The notes under the pieces were generated by a model. That model ran no database searches. It was not told the origin of the DNA and worked only from the letters and a program-made list of their open reading frames with translations. From positions 1-41,861 of the forward strand of contig JAODMW010000059.1 of NCBI GenBank assembly GCA_025464815.1: a stretch of 41,861 bases of DNA. The letters are read 5' to 3'. The position numbers were made by a program, and so were the translations under genes. The stretch comes from Microbacteriaceae bacterium (GTDB lineage: Bacteria; Actinomycetota; Actinomycetes; Actinomycetales; Microbacteriaceae). Positions 16,281-23,292 of the stretch are shown piece by piece (positions within the stretch are counted from its first letter, which is position 1; every line of letters begins with the position of its first letter).

Positions 16281-17747
16281 CTACTGCACGGCGGACGTGA
16301 GGCGTGCAGTGTTGTCCAGCACCTTCGATCGCAGCGGCCGTGTGAGCCACTCGTCCAGGAAGAGCTCACGACTCTCATCGCGATAGCTCTGCTCCACCTC
16401 GCGCAACTGCTGCACGATGTGCCGGCCGCGCATCATGACCGAGATCTCGAAGTTGAGGCTGAAGGAGCGCATATCCATGTTGCTCGAGCCGATGACAGCC
16501 ACATCGTCGTCGATCGTGAAGTGCTTGGCGTGCAGCACGGTCGGGGTCTTATAGAGCCAGATCCGCACGCCCGCACGCAGCAGCGCCTCGTAGTAACTCC
16601 TCTGCGCGTGGAACACCACGGGCTGGTCGCCGACTTCGGACACGAAGAGCTGCACGTCCAGTCCGCGATAGGCCGCGTTGGTGATCGCGTAGAGCATCGA
16701 ATCATCCGGCACGAAGTAAGGGCTCGTGACGATGACCTTGTGCTGGGCGCCGTACAGCAGCGCGTTGAACAGACGCAGGTTGTTCTCGAGATCGAAACCC
16801 GGACCACTCGGCACCACCTGGGCATCCAAGGTGGCTGCACTCTTCTCTGGCGGCGTCCGCTCGGACTCGCGAAGCAGCAACTCGTTCGTTTCGCTGTACC
16901 AGTCGGTGACGAACAGCGCGTTCACGCCGGCCACGATGGGTCCCTCGAAACAGACCATGAGGTCCTTCCATTGCAGACTCCGTCGCAGGTTGCCGCGCTT
17001 GTTGTAGCTGCGATCGATCATGTTCTGCGAGCCCGTGAAGGCGACCAGCCCGTCGATGACGAGCAGCTTGCGGTGGTTGCGCAGGTCGGGGCGCTGATAC
17101 TTGCCGCGCAGCGGCTGCACGGGGAGCATCAGCCGCCACTCCACGCCGATCTTGCGGAGTTTGCGCAGGGTGCGGTGATAGCCGGGCGATCGTATCGACG
17201 CGATGTGATCGAGCAGTACCCGCACCGTCACTCCCCGTTGCACCGCGGCCTGGAGGGCATCGAAGAACGGTGTCGTCGTGTGGTCGAAGGCGAGGATGTA
17301 GAACTCGGCGTGCACGGACTTCCTGGCGTCGGATACGGCCGCGGTCATGGCGGCGAGCGACTCGGCGTATTCGGTGTAGAGCTTGGCCGTGTTGCCGCCG
17401 ACGAGCGGCATGGACCCGAGATTGCGGTTCAGCTCGACGATCGGTTCGAGCCAGGCGGGGAAGGTGGCGTCGCGAGCGACCTGGTCGATGCCCTCGGTGG
17501 TTTCGAGGATGTACTGGTTGATCTCGCGCTGCTTCTGCCGACGACGTTTCGGCAGCCGCGTGCTGCCGATGAGCAGGAACAGCAGGATGCCCAGAAACGG
17601 GATTAGGAAAATAGCGAGCAGCCAGGCGGTCGCCGTCTGCGGCTTGCGGTTCTGCGGAATGAAGATCACCGCGAACACCCTGATCGAGATGTCGACGAGC
17701 AGGGCGAGAACCGCGACGATCAGGGTGATGGTGCCGCTGTCTATCAT
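16281..17747 (-). CDS. cls: cardiolipin synthase
   Basis: A 488-residue phospholipase-D-type enzyme that makes cardiolipin from two phosphatidylglycerols at the membrane. Two N-terminal helices (about 5-30 and 40-61, a PLDc_N domain) are followed by two HKD motifs: H225-K227-D232 in NHRKLLVIDGLVAFTGSQN and H406-K408-D413 in HAKHFTIDDDVAVIGSSN. The length is usual for the family. The gap to the convergent reductase gene (16249-16280) contains GTGACATCAC twice and no clear hairpin. The promoter side lies 34 bases from the end of the yajQ-like gene, which is on the same strand and may be co-transcribed. Confidence 0.93.
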   Translation of the reverse strand: MIDSGTITLIVAVLALLVDISIRVFAVIFIPQNRKPQTATAWLLAIFLIPFLGILLFLLIGSTRLPKRRRQKQREINQYILETTEGIDQVARDATFPAWLEPIVELNRNLGSMPLVGGNTAKLYTEYAESLAAMTAAVSDARKSVHAEFYILAFDHTTTPFFDALQAAVQRGVTVRVLLDHIASIRSPGYHRTLRKLRKIGVEWRLMLPVQPLRGKYQRPDLRNHRKLLVIDGLVAFTGSQNMIDRSYNKRGNLRRSLQWKDLMVCFEGPIVAGVNALFVTDWYSETNELLLRESERTPPEKSAATLDAQVVPSGPGFDLENNLRLFNALLYGAQHKVIVTSPYFVPDDSMLYAITNAAYRGLDVQLFVSEVGDQPVVFHAQRSYYEALLRAGVRIWLYKTPTVLHAKHFTIDDDVAVIGSSNMDMRSFSLNFEISVMMRGRHIVQQLREVEQSYRDESRELFLDEWLTRPLRSKVLDNTARLTSAVQ

Positions 17748-17781
17748 CTACATCCCGTCGATGGAGCGGCGGCGTTCCGGG

Positions 17782-18270
17782 CTAGCGGAAATTGACGAAT
17801 TGGAGGTCGACATCGAGGTCGGCACCCTTGAGCAGCGCCATCGTGGCCTGCAGGTCGTCGCGGCTCTTCGAGGTCACCCGCAATTCGTCTCCCTGGATCT
17901 GCGGCTTGACGCTCTTCGGGCCTTCGTCGCGGATGAGCTTGGAAATCTTCTTCGCGTCCTCGGAGGAGATGCCGTTCTTGAGCGACACGTCGATGCGGTA
18001 CTCCTTGCCGGAGGCATAGGGGTCGCCGGAGTCGAGGCTGCGCAGGCTGATGCCGCGCTTGATGAACTTCGCCTCGAGCACCTCGAGCACCGCCTTCACG
18101 CGGTCCTCGGATGAAGCCTTGAGCAGCAGCTTCTCGCCGCTCCAATCCACTTCCGCGCCGACATTCTTGAAGTCGTAGCGCTGCGCGATCTCCTTCTGCG
18201 CCTGGTGGAGGGCGTTGTCGGCCTCCATTTTGTCGACCTTGCTCACGATGTCAAAGGTTGGATCAGCCAT
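17782..18270 (-). CDS. YajQ-family nucleotide-binding protein
   Basis: A 162-residue member of the YajQ (DUF520) family, small cytoplasmic proteins with two RNP-like folds. Some members bind cyclic di-GMP and act as regulators; others bind nucleotides or tRNA. The family signature is clear: [33 protein letters not shown] and a final [20 protein letters not shown] block. Full length. The ATG start has TAAACT six bases upstream and is probably leaderless. Its precise ligand in this organism cannot be deduced. Confidence 0.92.
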   Translation of the reverse strand: MADPTFDIVSKVDKMEADNALHQAQKEIAQRYDFKNVGAEVDWSGEKLLLKASSEDRVKAVLEVLEAKFIKRGISLRSLDSGDPYASGKEYRIDVSLKNGISSEDAKKISKLIRDEGPKSVKPQIQGDELRVTSKSRDDLQATMALLKGADLDVDLQFVNFR

Positions 18271-18276
18271 GCCAGC

Positions 18277-18282
18277 AGTTTA
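18277..18282 (-). promoter_or_regulatory. -10 box of a leaderless yajQ-like transcript
   Basis: On the minus strand TAAACT is followed by six bases (GCTGGC) and the ATG. Confidence 0.55.
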
Positions 18283-18313
18283 ACGGGCGGCTCACGGGAT
18301 GATGGGAGACATC

Positions 18314-19069
18314 ATGCGAATCCTCCGAACTCTGGCCATCGGGCTGGCGGCACTGGTGGTCTGCGGAGGAGTCGTCGCGGGCATCCTGATCTTTGCCGCT
18401 CCGCGGCCGGGTGGGAACCAGGCTGCGCCGGGGGACCTCCCACGGTTCGCCACGGAGGCCCCAGTCATCCGTGCTTCGGCTCCGGTCGGTGCGGGGGTCG
18501 CGGGTCTCGCCGATCCGGCCTGGATCGCCTCGACAGCGCGGGCGACCGGCATCCCTCCGCGCGCGCTGCAGGCCTATGCGGGCGTCGCGATCCAGGTGGC
18601 GGATGCAGGTACCGGATGCGGCATCGGCTGGAACACTCTCGCCGGCATCGGCGAGGTCGAGTCGCATCATGGCACGATCTTCGGCGGCACCCTCGACGCG
18701 AACGGCACTGCGACCCCACCGATCTACGGGGTGCCGTTGACCGGGGGTGCTTTTGCGAACATCCCCGATACCGACGGTGGCGCGATCGACGGCGACGCGA
18801 CGATCGACCGTGCTGTCGGTCCGATGCAGCTCATCCCGCAGACCTGGCGCAACTGGCACACCGATGCGAACGGCGACGGAGTCGAGAATCCGCAGAACAT
18901 CGACGACGCCACGATGGCCGCCGCCCACTATCTCTGTCGTGCGGGTGGCCAGCAACTCGGGCAGGAAGCCGGCTGGCGCAAGGCCGTGCTCGCCTATAAC
19001 GGTTCCGATGTGTACCTCGGCAACGTCATCCGCAACGCGACCGAATACGCCAAGGACGCCGCCAAGTAA
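18314..19069 (+). CDS. secreted lytic transglycosylase
   Basis: A 251-residue secreted or membrane-anchored enzyme that cuts peptidoglycan glycan strands. A hydrophobic N-terminal segment (about 5-31) is a signal peptide or anchor. The catalytic glutamate is in LAGIGEVESHHG. Conserved family residues follow in RAVGPMQLIPQTWRNW, DANGDGVENPQNIDDATMAAAHYLC and a final VLAYNGSDVYLGNVI. The ATG at 18314 is chosen because GGGAGA lies just upstream; ATGs at 18299 and 18302 are less likely. It is divergent from the yajQ-like gene. Confidence 0.88.
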   Translation: MRILRTLAIGLAALVVCGGVVAGILIFAAPRPGGNQAAPGDLPRFATEAPVIRASAPVGAGVAGLADPAWIASTARATGIPPRALQAYAGVAIQVADAGTGCGIGWNTLAGIGEVESHHGTIFGGTLDANGTATPPIYGVPLTGGAFANIPDTDGGAIDGDATIDRAVGPMQLIPQTWRNWHTDANGDGVENPQNIDDATMAAAHYLCRAGGQQLGQEAGWRKAVLAYNGSDVYLGNVIRNATEYAKDAAK

Positions 19070-19083
19070 TGACAATGCGCCGC

Positions 19084-19127
19084 TTTGTTGTCCGTGCGGC
19101 CGTTACAACCACCGCACGGACAACAAA
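19084..19127 (+). terminator. 16-base perfect inverted repeat after the transglycosylase gene
   Basis: TTTGTTGTCCGTGCGG (19084-19099) pairs exactly with CCGCACGGACAACAAA (19112-19127) around a 12-base loop. It begins 14 bases after the gene's stop codon, the place for a terminator. A typical T-run after the stem is absent, but the stem ends in A-T pairs, so termination in either direction is plausible. Confidence 0.6.
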
Positions 19128-19249
19128 CCGGCGCACCGATGCAGCGGACGAGCGTCGACTGCAACCGCTTGCGATTTTTCTGGGTGCTCTCACCCTGTAT
19201 CCTTGATTAGCGCGTTCCGCTGACCGGATACACTCGGTCGGGCGCACAT

Positions 19250-19331
19250 GGCAAGTTACCCAAGCGGCCAAAGGGATCTGACTGTAAATCAGCCGTCTTC
19301 GACTTCGGGGGTTCGAATCCCTCACTTGCCA
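19250..19331 (+). tRNA. tRNA-Tyr (GTA)
   Basis: An 82-base tRNA gene without an encoded CCA. The acceptor stem GGCAAGT pairs with ACTTGCC, the anticodon loop CTGTAAA gives GTA, a long variable arm (CCGTCTTCGACTTCGG) is present as expected for tRNA-Tyr, and the T arm is GGGGGTTCGAATCCCTC. The sequence is close to the bacterial tRNA-Tyr pattern. Confidence 0.95.
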
Positions 19332-19346
19332 CCGCAATAGATATAA

Positions 19347-19371
19347 GGGCTCCGGGATTCTTTCGGAGCCC
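19347..19371 (+). terminator. terminator after tRNA-Tyr
   Basis: GGGCTCCG pairs with CGGAGCCC around a nine-base loop and is followed by the T-rich TTGTTCTATTT. It begins 15 bases after the tRNA. Confidence 0.8.
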
Positions 19372-19456
19372 TTGTTCTATTTCCGGAGCCGTTGGTGCAG
19401 CGGCACGTCGATTTGGACTTGGTTTCCGAATAGGACGCTGTTCAGACTTGCGACGC

Positions 19457-20185
19457 CTACCGGTTGACGACGCGGATGAACTCCGGCGAGCCCCAGATGA
19501 GACGGTGCGAAACGTCGGTGCCCGGCTTCGGTGCATCCACGATGCCGCCCTTGCCGTCATAGATGCCGATGTGCTGGCCGGGGTAGTAGACGAGGTCGCC
19601 GGCGACGGCGTCGGCCTCGCTGATCTGGGTTCCCTGCCGCGCTTCGGCGACCGCGTTGCCGGTGAGGTGAACACCGAAGGCGTTGTAGACGTAGCGCACG
19701 AACGTGTCGCAGGTGAACCCGGTACTGGGGGAGTTGCCACCCATGATGTACGGGACCATGCCGACGAACTGAAGCGCGTACTGCACGACGGCGTCGCCCC
19801 CGCCGGCGAGATTGGGCGGGCTGATCACCATGTTGGCGCCGATGGAGAGCGGCGTTGCCGGGAGGGCCGAGCCGCCATAGACGCTCGCGCCATCGACGGC
19901 GGCCGCGTACATCACGCTGGACCCGTCACGGATGACCGAGGTCGTCGTGACTGCGCTGCTCACGGTCAATCGCTGGCTGTGCTTGAGCGCCGCGTAGTTC
20001 GCCTGCTGCACAGCGGAGGAGACATCACCCGCGGACGCGGAAGCCGAAACGGCCGGGATCGCCATCGTCGCAGCGAGTCCGAGGGCGACGATCATCGCCC
20101 CACCCGACGCAACCAGCTGCCGCATACCCGCTGACCGCTTCCTCCGTCGAGACTGGACGGTGTGCGTGCCGAGGTGTGAAGCCAT
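19457..20185 (-). CDS. secreted NlpC/P60 peptidase
   Basis: A 242-residue secreted cysteine peptidase that probably cleaves peptidoglycan stem peptides. A basic start (RRRKR) and hydrophobic residues 22-52 ending ASASA form the signal peptide. The NlpC/P60 domain covers residues 130-242: catalytic C159 in STGFTCDTFVRYVY, H205 in GQHIGIYDG, and GDLVYYP between them. The usual DCSGF around the cysteine is replaced by TCDTF. The ATG at 20185 is chosen to keep the basic region; a shorter start at M21 is possible. The divergent phosphatase gene shares its promoter region. Confidence 0.88.
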   Translation of the reverse strand: MASHLGTHTVQSRRRKRSAGMRQLVASGGAMIVALGLAATMAIPAVSASASAGDVSSAVQQANYAALKHSQRLTVSSAVTTTSVIRDGSSVMYAAAVDGASVYGGSALPATPLSIGANMVISPPNLAGGGDAVVQYALQFVGMVPYIMGGNSPSTGFTCDTFVRYVYNAFGVHLTGNAVAEARQGTQISEADAVAGDLVYYPGQHIGIYDGKGGIVDAPKPGTDVSHRLIWGSPEFIRVVNR

Positions 20186-20212
20186 AAAGTGTGAAATCCA
20201 AATCAGGGGTGC

Positions 20213-20229
20213 GTTATGAAAACGTAACC
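20213..20229 (-). promoter_or_regulatory. GTTAC-type motif before the NlpC/P60 gene
   Basis: On the minus strand the sequence reads GGTTACGTTTTCATAAC, two GTTAC-like half sites. Related GTTAC elements precede both M23 genes (about 21163-21179 and 22303-22320). A shared cell-wall regulator such as MtrA is a possibility, judged from memory of its GTAAC half sites. Confidence 0.3.
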
Positions 20230-20278
20230 TGACCACCCTAAGGCATAGTCGCGGGATGGTGAACTTCGCGACACGGCG

Positions 20279-20284
20279 TAGGGT
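20279..20284 (+). promoter_or_regulatory. -10 box of a leaderless phosphatase transcript
   Basis: TAGGGT is followed by six bases (CGCATC) and the GTG at 20291, with no ribosome site. Confidence 0.6.
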
Positions 20285-20290
20285 CGCATC

Positions 20291-21106
20291 GTGCCTGCCG
20301 AATCCGCATCCAATACCGCCTTGCTCGCTGTCGCACGCGAGATCGCGCTCGCCGCCGGTGCGCTCGCGAAGGAGCGCCGAGAGGAGGGGGTCGAGGTCGC
20401 CGCGAGCAAGTCGTCCGCGGAGGATGTCGTGACCTTTGCCGATCGGGAGACCGAGGCCCTCATCCGGTCTCTCATCGCGGAGGCGCGCCCGAATGACGGC
20501 TTCTTCGGTGAAGAGAGTGGCGCGGAAGCCGGCAGCAGTGGTCTCACCTGGGTCGTCGACCCGATCGACGGCACGGTCAACTTTCTCTATGGGATCCCGC
20601 ACTACGCGGTGAGCATCGCTGTGGTGGAGGGGGAGCCGGATCCGGGGACCTGGCGCGCGCTCGCCGGTGTCGTCGTCAATCCCGCTTCTGGCGAGCTGTT
20701 CACCGCCGCCGCGGGCACAGGCGCCTTCCTCGGTGAGAGGGCGATCCGGGTCGCACCGGCGGTCGACCTGTCCCAGGGACTCGTCGGCACCGGCTTCGCC
20801 TATCTCGCCGGCATCCGTACCGAACAGGCCGCGATCGTCGGCGGTCTCATTCATCAGGTGCGCGACATCCGGCGGATGGGTGCAGCGTCGCTCGACTTGT
20901 GCGCGGTGGCCTGCGGCCGGTTGAACGCGTACTACGAGCGCGGACTCAACCCATGGGATCACGCGGCAGGGGCACTCATCGCGACAGAAGCGGGTGCGCG
21001 TGTGAGTGGTCTGCGCGGCGCCGCGGTCTCGCGGGAGTTCATTCTGGCCGCCGAGCCGGCGATGGCTGCCCGGCTGGAGCACGTACTTCTGGGGCTCGGC
21101 GCCTAG
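20291..21106 (+). CDS. inositol monophosphatase family protein
   Basis: A 271-residue metal-dependent phosphatase of the inositol monophosphatase fold. Metal-binding motifs are present: GEES at 73-76, WVVDPIDGTVNF at 87-98 and GLNPWDHAAG near 218-227. Substrates in this family include inositol phosphate, histidinol phosphate, fructose bisphosphate and PAP, and the sequence does not settle which one is used. Actinobacteria use inositol in lipids and mycothiol, so inositol phosphate is reasonable. The start is fixed by the leaderless promoter. Confidence 0.9.
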   Translation: MPAESASNTALLAVAREIALAAGALAKERREEGVEVAASKSSAEDVVTFADRETEALIRSLIAEARPNDGFFGEESGAEAGSSGLTWVVDPIDGTVNFLYGIPHYAVSIAVVEGEPDPGTWRALAGVVVNPASGELFTAAAGTGAFLGERAIRVAPAVDLSQGLVGTGFAYLAGIRTEQAAIVGGLIHQVRDIRRMGAASLDLCAVACGRLNAYYERGLNPWDHAAGALIATEAGARVSGLRGAAVSREFILAAEPAMAARLEHVLLGLGA

Positions 21107-21162
21107 ATCGATAGTGAGTTTGCATCGTTTGGCCCTCCGCGGCCAGTGCCCTATCCTTTATT

Positions 21163-21179
21163 GATTCGTTACATTTGTG
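21163..21179 (+). promoter_or_regulatory. GTTAC-type motif before the first M23 gene
   Basis: GATTCGTTACATTTGTG resembles the AATCTGTTACCTG element before the second M23 gene in both sequence (AT[T/C][C/T]GTTAC) and position, 75-90 bases before the short upstream frame. Possible shared regulator site. Confidence 0.3.
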
Positions 21180-21253
21180 GCCCGATGGTCACACGTCAAT
21201 CGCCAACCAAACGAAACGCTCCTATTCGCGTTCGTTACTGGAGGACCACAGCA

Positions 21254-21310
21254 GTGATTTCCGTTCCCACACGCACGCTCTCTCGCGCCGCAGCGCCAGG
21301 AGCCCGATAG
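21254..21310 (+). CDS. 18-codon upstream reading frame of the first M23 gene
   Basis: GTG at 21254 has GGAGG at 21240-21244 and encodes MISVPTRTLSRAAAPGAR. It ends in TAG at 21308-21310, one codon (CCG) before the GTG of the M23 gene and in the same frame. The arrangement suggests that ribosomes ending here restart on the M23 gene, or that the frame is a regulatory leader. The second M23 gene has the same arrangement with an unrelated peptide. Confidence 0.5.
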   Translation: MISVPTRTLSRAAAPGAR

Positions 21311-21313
21311 CCG

Positions 21314-22213
21314 GTGGGAAATTTCAGCTGGAATCTGGAGCCGAACGATGCCGACGAGGCCGCTGAAATCACGGCGACGGATGCCGTGCCGACGCAGTCT
21401 TTCCCCTCACGTCGCGACCTGCGTCAGCGCAGCGTCGCCCCGGTGAGAAAGCCGGCCAGAAAGCCTGCGACAAAGCCGGCCCGCATGCGTGCCACCGGCC
21501 CTCGGCCCCGCAAACACAAGGCACGTCTTCTGCCCAAGCTCGCCAGCATCGGGGCGATGCTCGGAGTGGGCGCGCTTCTCGTTGCGACCTCCCTGCCGGC
21601 GAATGCCCTGCACGGCAGCGCCGCCCAGGCCTTCGAGGTCGCTACACCCGCGCAGGCGAAGACGCAGTCTCTCGCCGTAGACAGGACGGCGGCTCAAGCT
21701 GCACCGGCGCGTGACGCGTACACGGTCGTCTCGCTCGCGCAGCAGATCCGCCTCAAGTACGGAAATCAGAACTTCGCCTATACCAATGACACGCTGGGTA
21801 CCATTCAATGGCCGTTCCCGATCCCGGTGCCGATCAGCAGCGGGTTCGGTCCGCGCGTCTCGCCCTGTTCCGGCTGCTCCTCCTATCACCTGGGAATCGA
21901 CTTCACCCCGGGTGCCGGCACCCCGATCGGTTCGATCGCGGATGGTGTCGTCAGCCAGGTAGCGACCACCGGAGCGTTCGGCAATCACGTGATCGTCGAC
22001 CACGTGATCAACGGCCAGAAGGTGCAGAGCCTCTACGCACACATGCTGGCCGGGTCGATCAAGGTCGTCGTCGGGCAGCAGGTCAAGGTCACCGAGGAAC
22101 TGGGGCAGGTCGGAAGCACAGGCGAATCCACCGGTGCCCACCTCCACCTCGAGATCCATGTCGACGGCGTTCCGATCGACCCCTTCGCCTGGCTCAAGGC
22201 CAACGCCAACTAG
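21314..22213 (+). CDS. secreted M23 peptidase
   Basis: A 299-residue zinc endopeptidase that probably cuts peptidoglycan cross-bridges or stem peptides. A long basic, polar N-terminus (1-75, with KPARKPATKPARMRA) leads to a signal segment (about 76-98, ending LPANA). The M23 (LytM) domain covers 165-299: H192 and D196 in YHLGIDF, and H276/H278 in GAHLHLE, all zinc-site residues. GTG 21314 follows an in-frame stop, so no longer form is possible without readthrough; AGGAG at 21298-21302 may serve as a weak ribosome site. It is a tandem paralogue of the gene at 22482. Confidence 0.88.
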   Translation: MGNFSWNLEPNDADEAAEITATDAVPTQSFPSRRDLRQRSVAPVRKPARKPATKPARMRATGPRPRKHKARLLPKLASIGAMLGVGALLVATSLPANALHGSAAQAFEVATPAQAKTQSLAVDRTAAQAAPARDAYTVVSLAQQIRLKYGNQNFAYTNDTLGTIQWPFPIPVPISSGFGPRVSPCSGCSSYHLGIDFTPGAGTPIGSIADGVVSQVATTGAFGNHVIVDHVINGQKVQSLYAHMLAGSIKVVVGQQVKVTEELGQVGSTGESTGAHLHLEIHVDGVPIDPFAWLKANAN

Positions 22214-22302
22214 TCCTTATCGGGCATTTTCTCGGATCCGATGCAACCGCATGGACCTGTACCCATGATGAGGGCTGTTCATTAGCTCGCAGGTTGGCTA
22301 TT

Positions 22303-22320
22303 CTTTACGAATCTGTTACC
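22303..22320 (+). promoter_or_regulatory. GTTAC-type motif before the second M23 gene
   Basis: CTTTACGAATCTGTTACC reads GGTAACAGATTCGTAAAG on the other strand, two GTAA half sites in direct order. That is close to the GTAAC direct repeats that I recall for the MtrA box of Corynebacterium. Confidence 0.35.
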
Positions 22321-22409
22321 TGCGCGCCGCGCATGTAGCCGCGCAGATCGTCGAAGAATCAGGCCAGTGCATCCCGCGGGACCGGCCAATCTCCTGAGGA
22401 GCACCCGAC

Positions 22410-22478
22410 ATGTCAGAAGCAGGCCGCGACATGTCGTGCACCCACGATCGGGCGTCGAGCGACGTCGTGGCCGGATAA
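22410..22478 (+). CDS. 22-codon upstream reading frame of the second M23 gene
   Basis: ATG at 22410 follows CTGAGGAG with good spacing. The 22-codon frame (starting MSEAGRDMSCTHDRA) ends in TAA at 22476-22478, one codon (GCC) before the M23 GTG and in the same frame. The peptide shows no similarity to the 21254 peptide, but the geometry is identical. Confidence 0.5.
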   Translation: MSEAGRDMSCTHDRASSDVVAG

Positions 22479-22481
22479 GCC

Positions 22482-23252
22482 GTGGCGGGGCGTCGTCATC
22501 GTTCCCGGTCGCCACGGCGGTCGAACTACAGCGCACCCACGCGGGGCAGAGCCCGCCGGGTGCTCGCCAAGCTCATGACGCTGGGCGCCATGACCGGCGC
22601 CGCAGCACTGTTGGTCTCCACCTCGCTCCCGGCTAACGCTTTCTTCAGCGCCGCAGCAGTCGAACCGGCCGCCGTCACCACCCGGAGCGTGGAGGTGCAG
22701 AGCCTCAAGGTCGAGACGGGAGCCGTTGTCTCGGTTCCCGTGCGTGATGCCTACACTGTGGTGTCTCTCGTGCAGCAGATCAAGATCAAGTACGGCACCC
22801 GCTCCTTCTCCTATACGAATGATCCCCTCGGCACGATCCAGTGGCCCTTCCCGGTCGCGGTCCCCATCGCAAGCGGCTTCGGCGACCGACAGGTGGCCAA
22901 CTGCGGATATTGCTCCACCTTCCATGAGGGACTCGACTTCACGCCGGGCGCTGGCGTCGCCATCCAGGCGATCGCGGATGGCGTGGTCAGCCTGGTGAAG
23001 GAGGACACCGGCGGCCTCGGCATCCATGTCGCCATCGACCACATCATCAACGGTCAGAAGGTGCAGAGCGTCTACGCCCACATGCTGGCCGGATCGGTGC
23101 GTGTCGCCGTGGGACAGCAGGTCAAGGTCACGGATGAGGTGGGGCAGGTCGGCAGCACCGGTGCTTCGACCGGTGCCCATCTCCACCTCGAGATCCATGT
23201 CGACGGCGTTCCGATCGACCCTTTCATCTGGCTCAAGGCCAACGCCAACTAG
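22482..23252 (+). CDS. secreted M23 peptidase, tandem paralogue
   Basis: A 256-residue zinc endopeptidase, strongly similar to the 21314 protein from the signal peptide to the end (shared LVSTSLPANA/LVATSLPANA, RDAYTVVSL, SYTNDPLGTIQWPFP and the last 60 residues). Zinc residues H148 and D152 (FHEGLDF) and H233/H235 (GAHLHLE) are present. The N-terminal basic region is shorter (25 residues). Both proteins have two cysteines before the first zinc histidine (CGYC here, CSGC there). GTG 22482 lacks its own ribosome site and lies one codon after the upstream frame. Confidence 0.88.
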   Translation: MAGRRHRSRSPRRSNYSAPTRGRARRVLAKLMTLGAMTGAAALLVSTSLPANAFFSAAAVEPAAVTTRSVEVQSLKVETGAVVSVPVRDAYTVVSLVQQIKIKYGTRSFSYTNDPLGTIQWPFPVAVPIASGFGDRQVANCGYCSTFHEGLDFTPGAGVAIQAIADGVVSLVKEDTGGLGIHVAIDHIINGQKVQSVYAHMLAGSVRVAVGQQVKVTDEVGQVGSTGASTGAHLHLEIHVDGVPIDPFIWLKANAN

Positions 23253-23292
23253 CGACACCGTCTTTTCTGCCCGGAGGCGCGGCCCGTGTTCG

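Noticed and set aside
21121-21313. Cyclic-di-AMP riboswitch before the first M23 gene
   Set aside because: Such riboswitches precede cell-wall hydrolase genes in actinobacteria, but I could not find the conserved sequence blocks here or before the second M23 gene.
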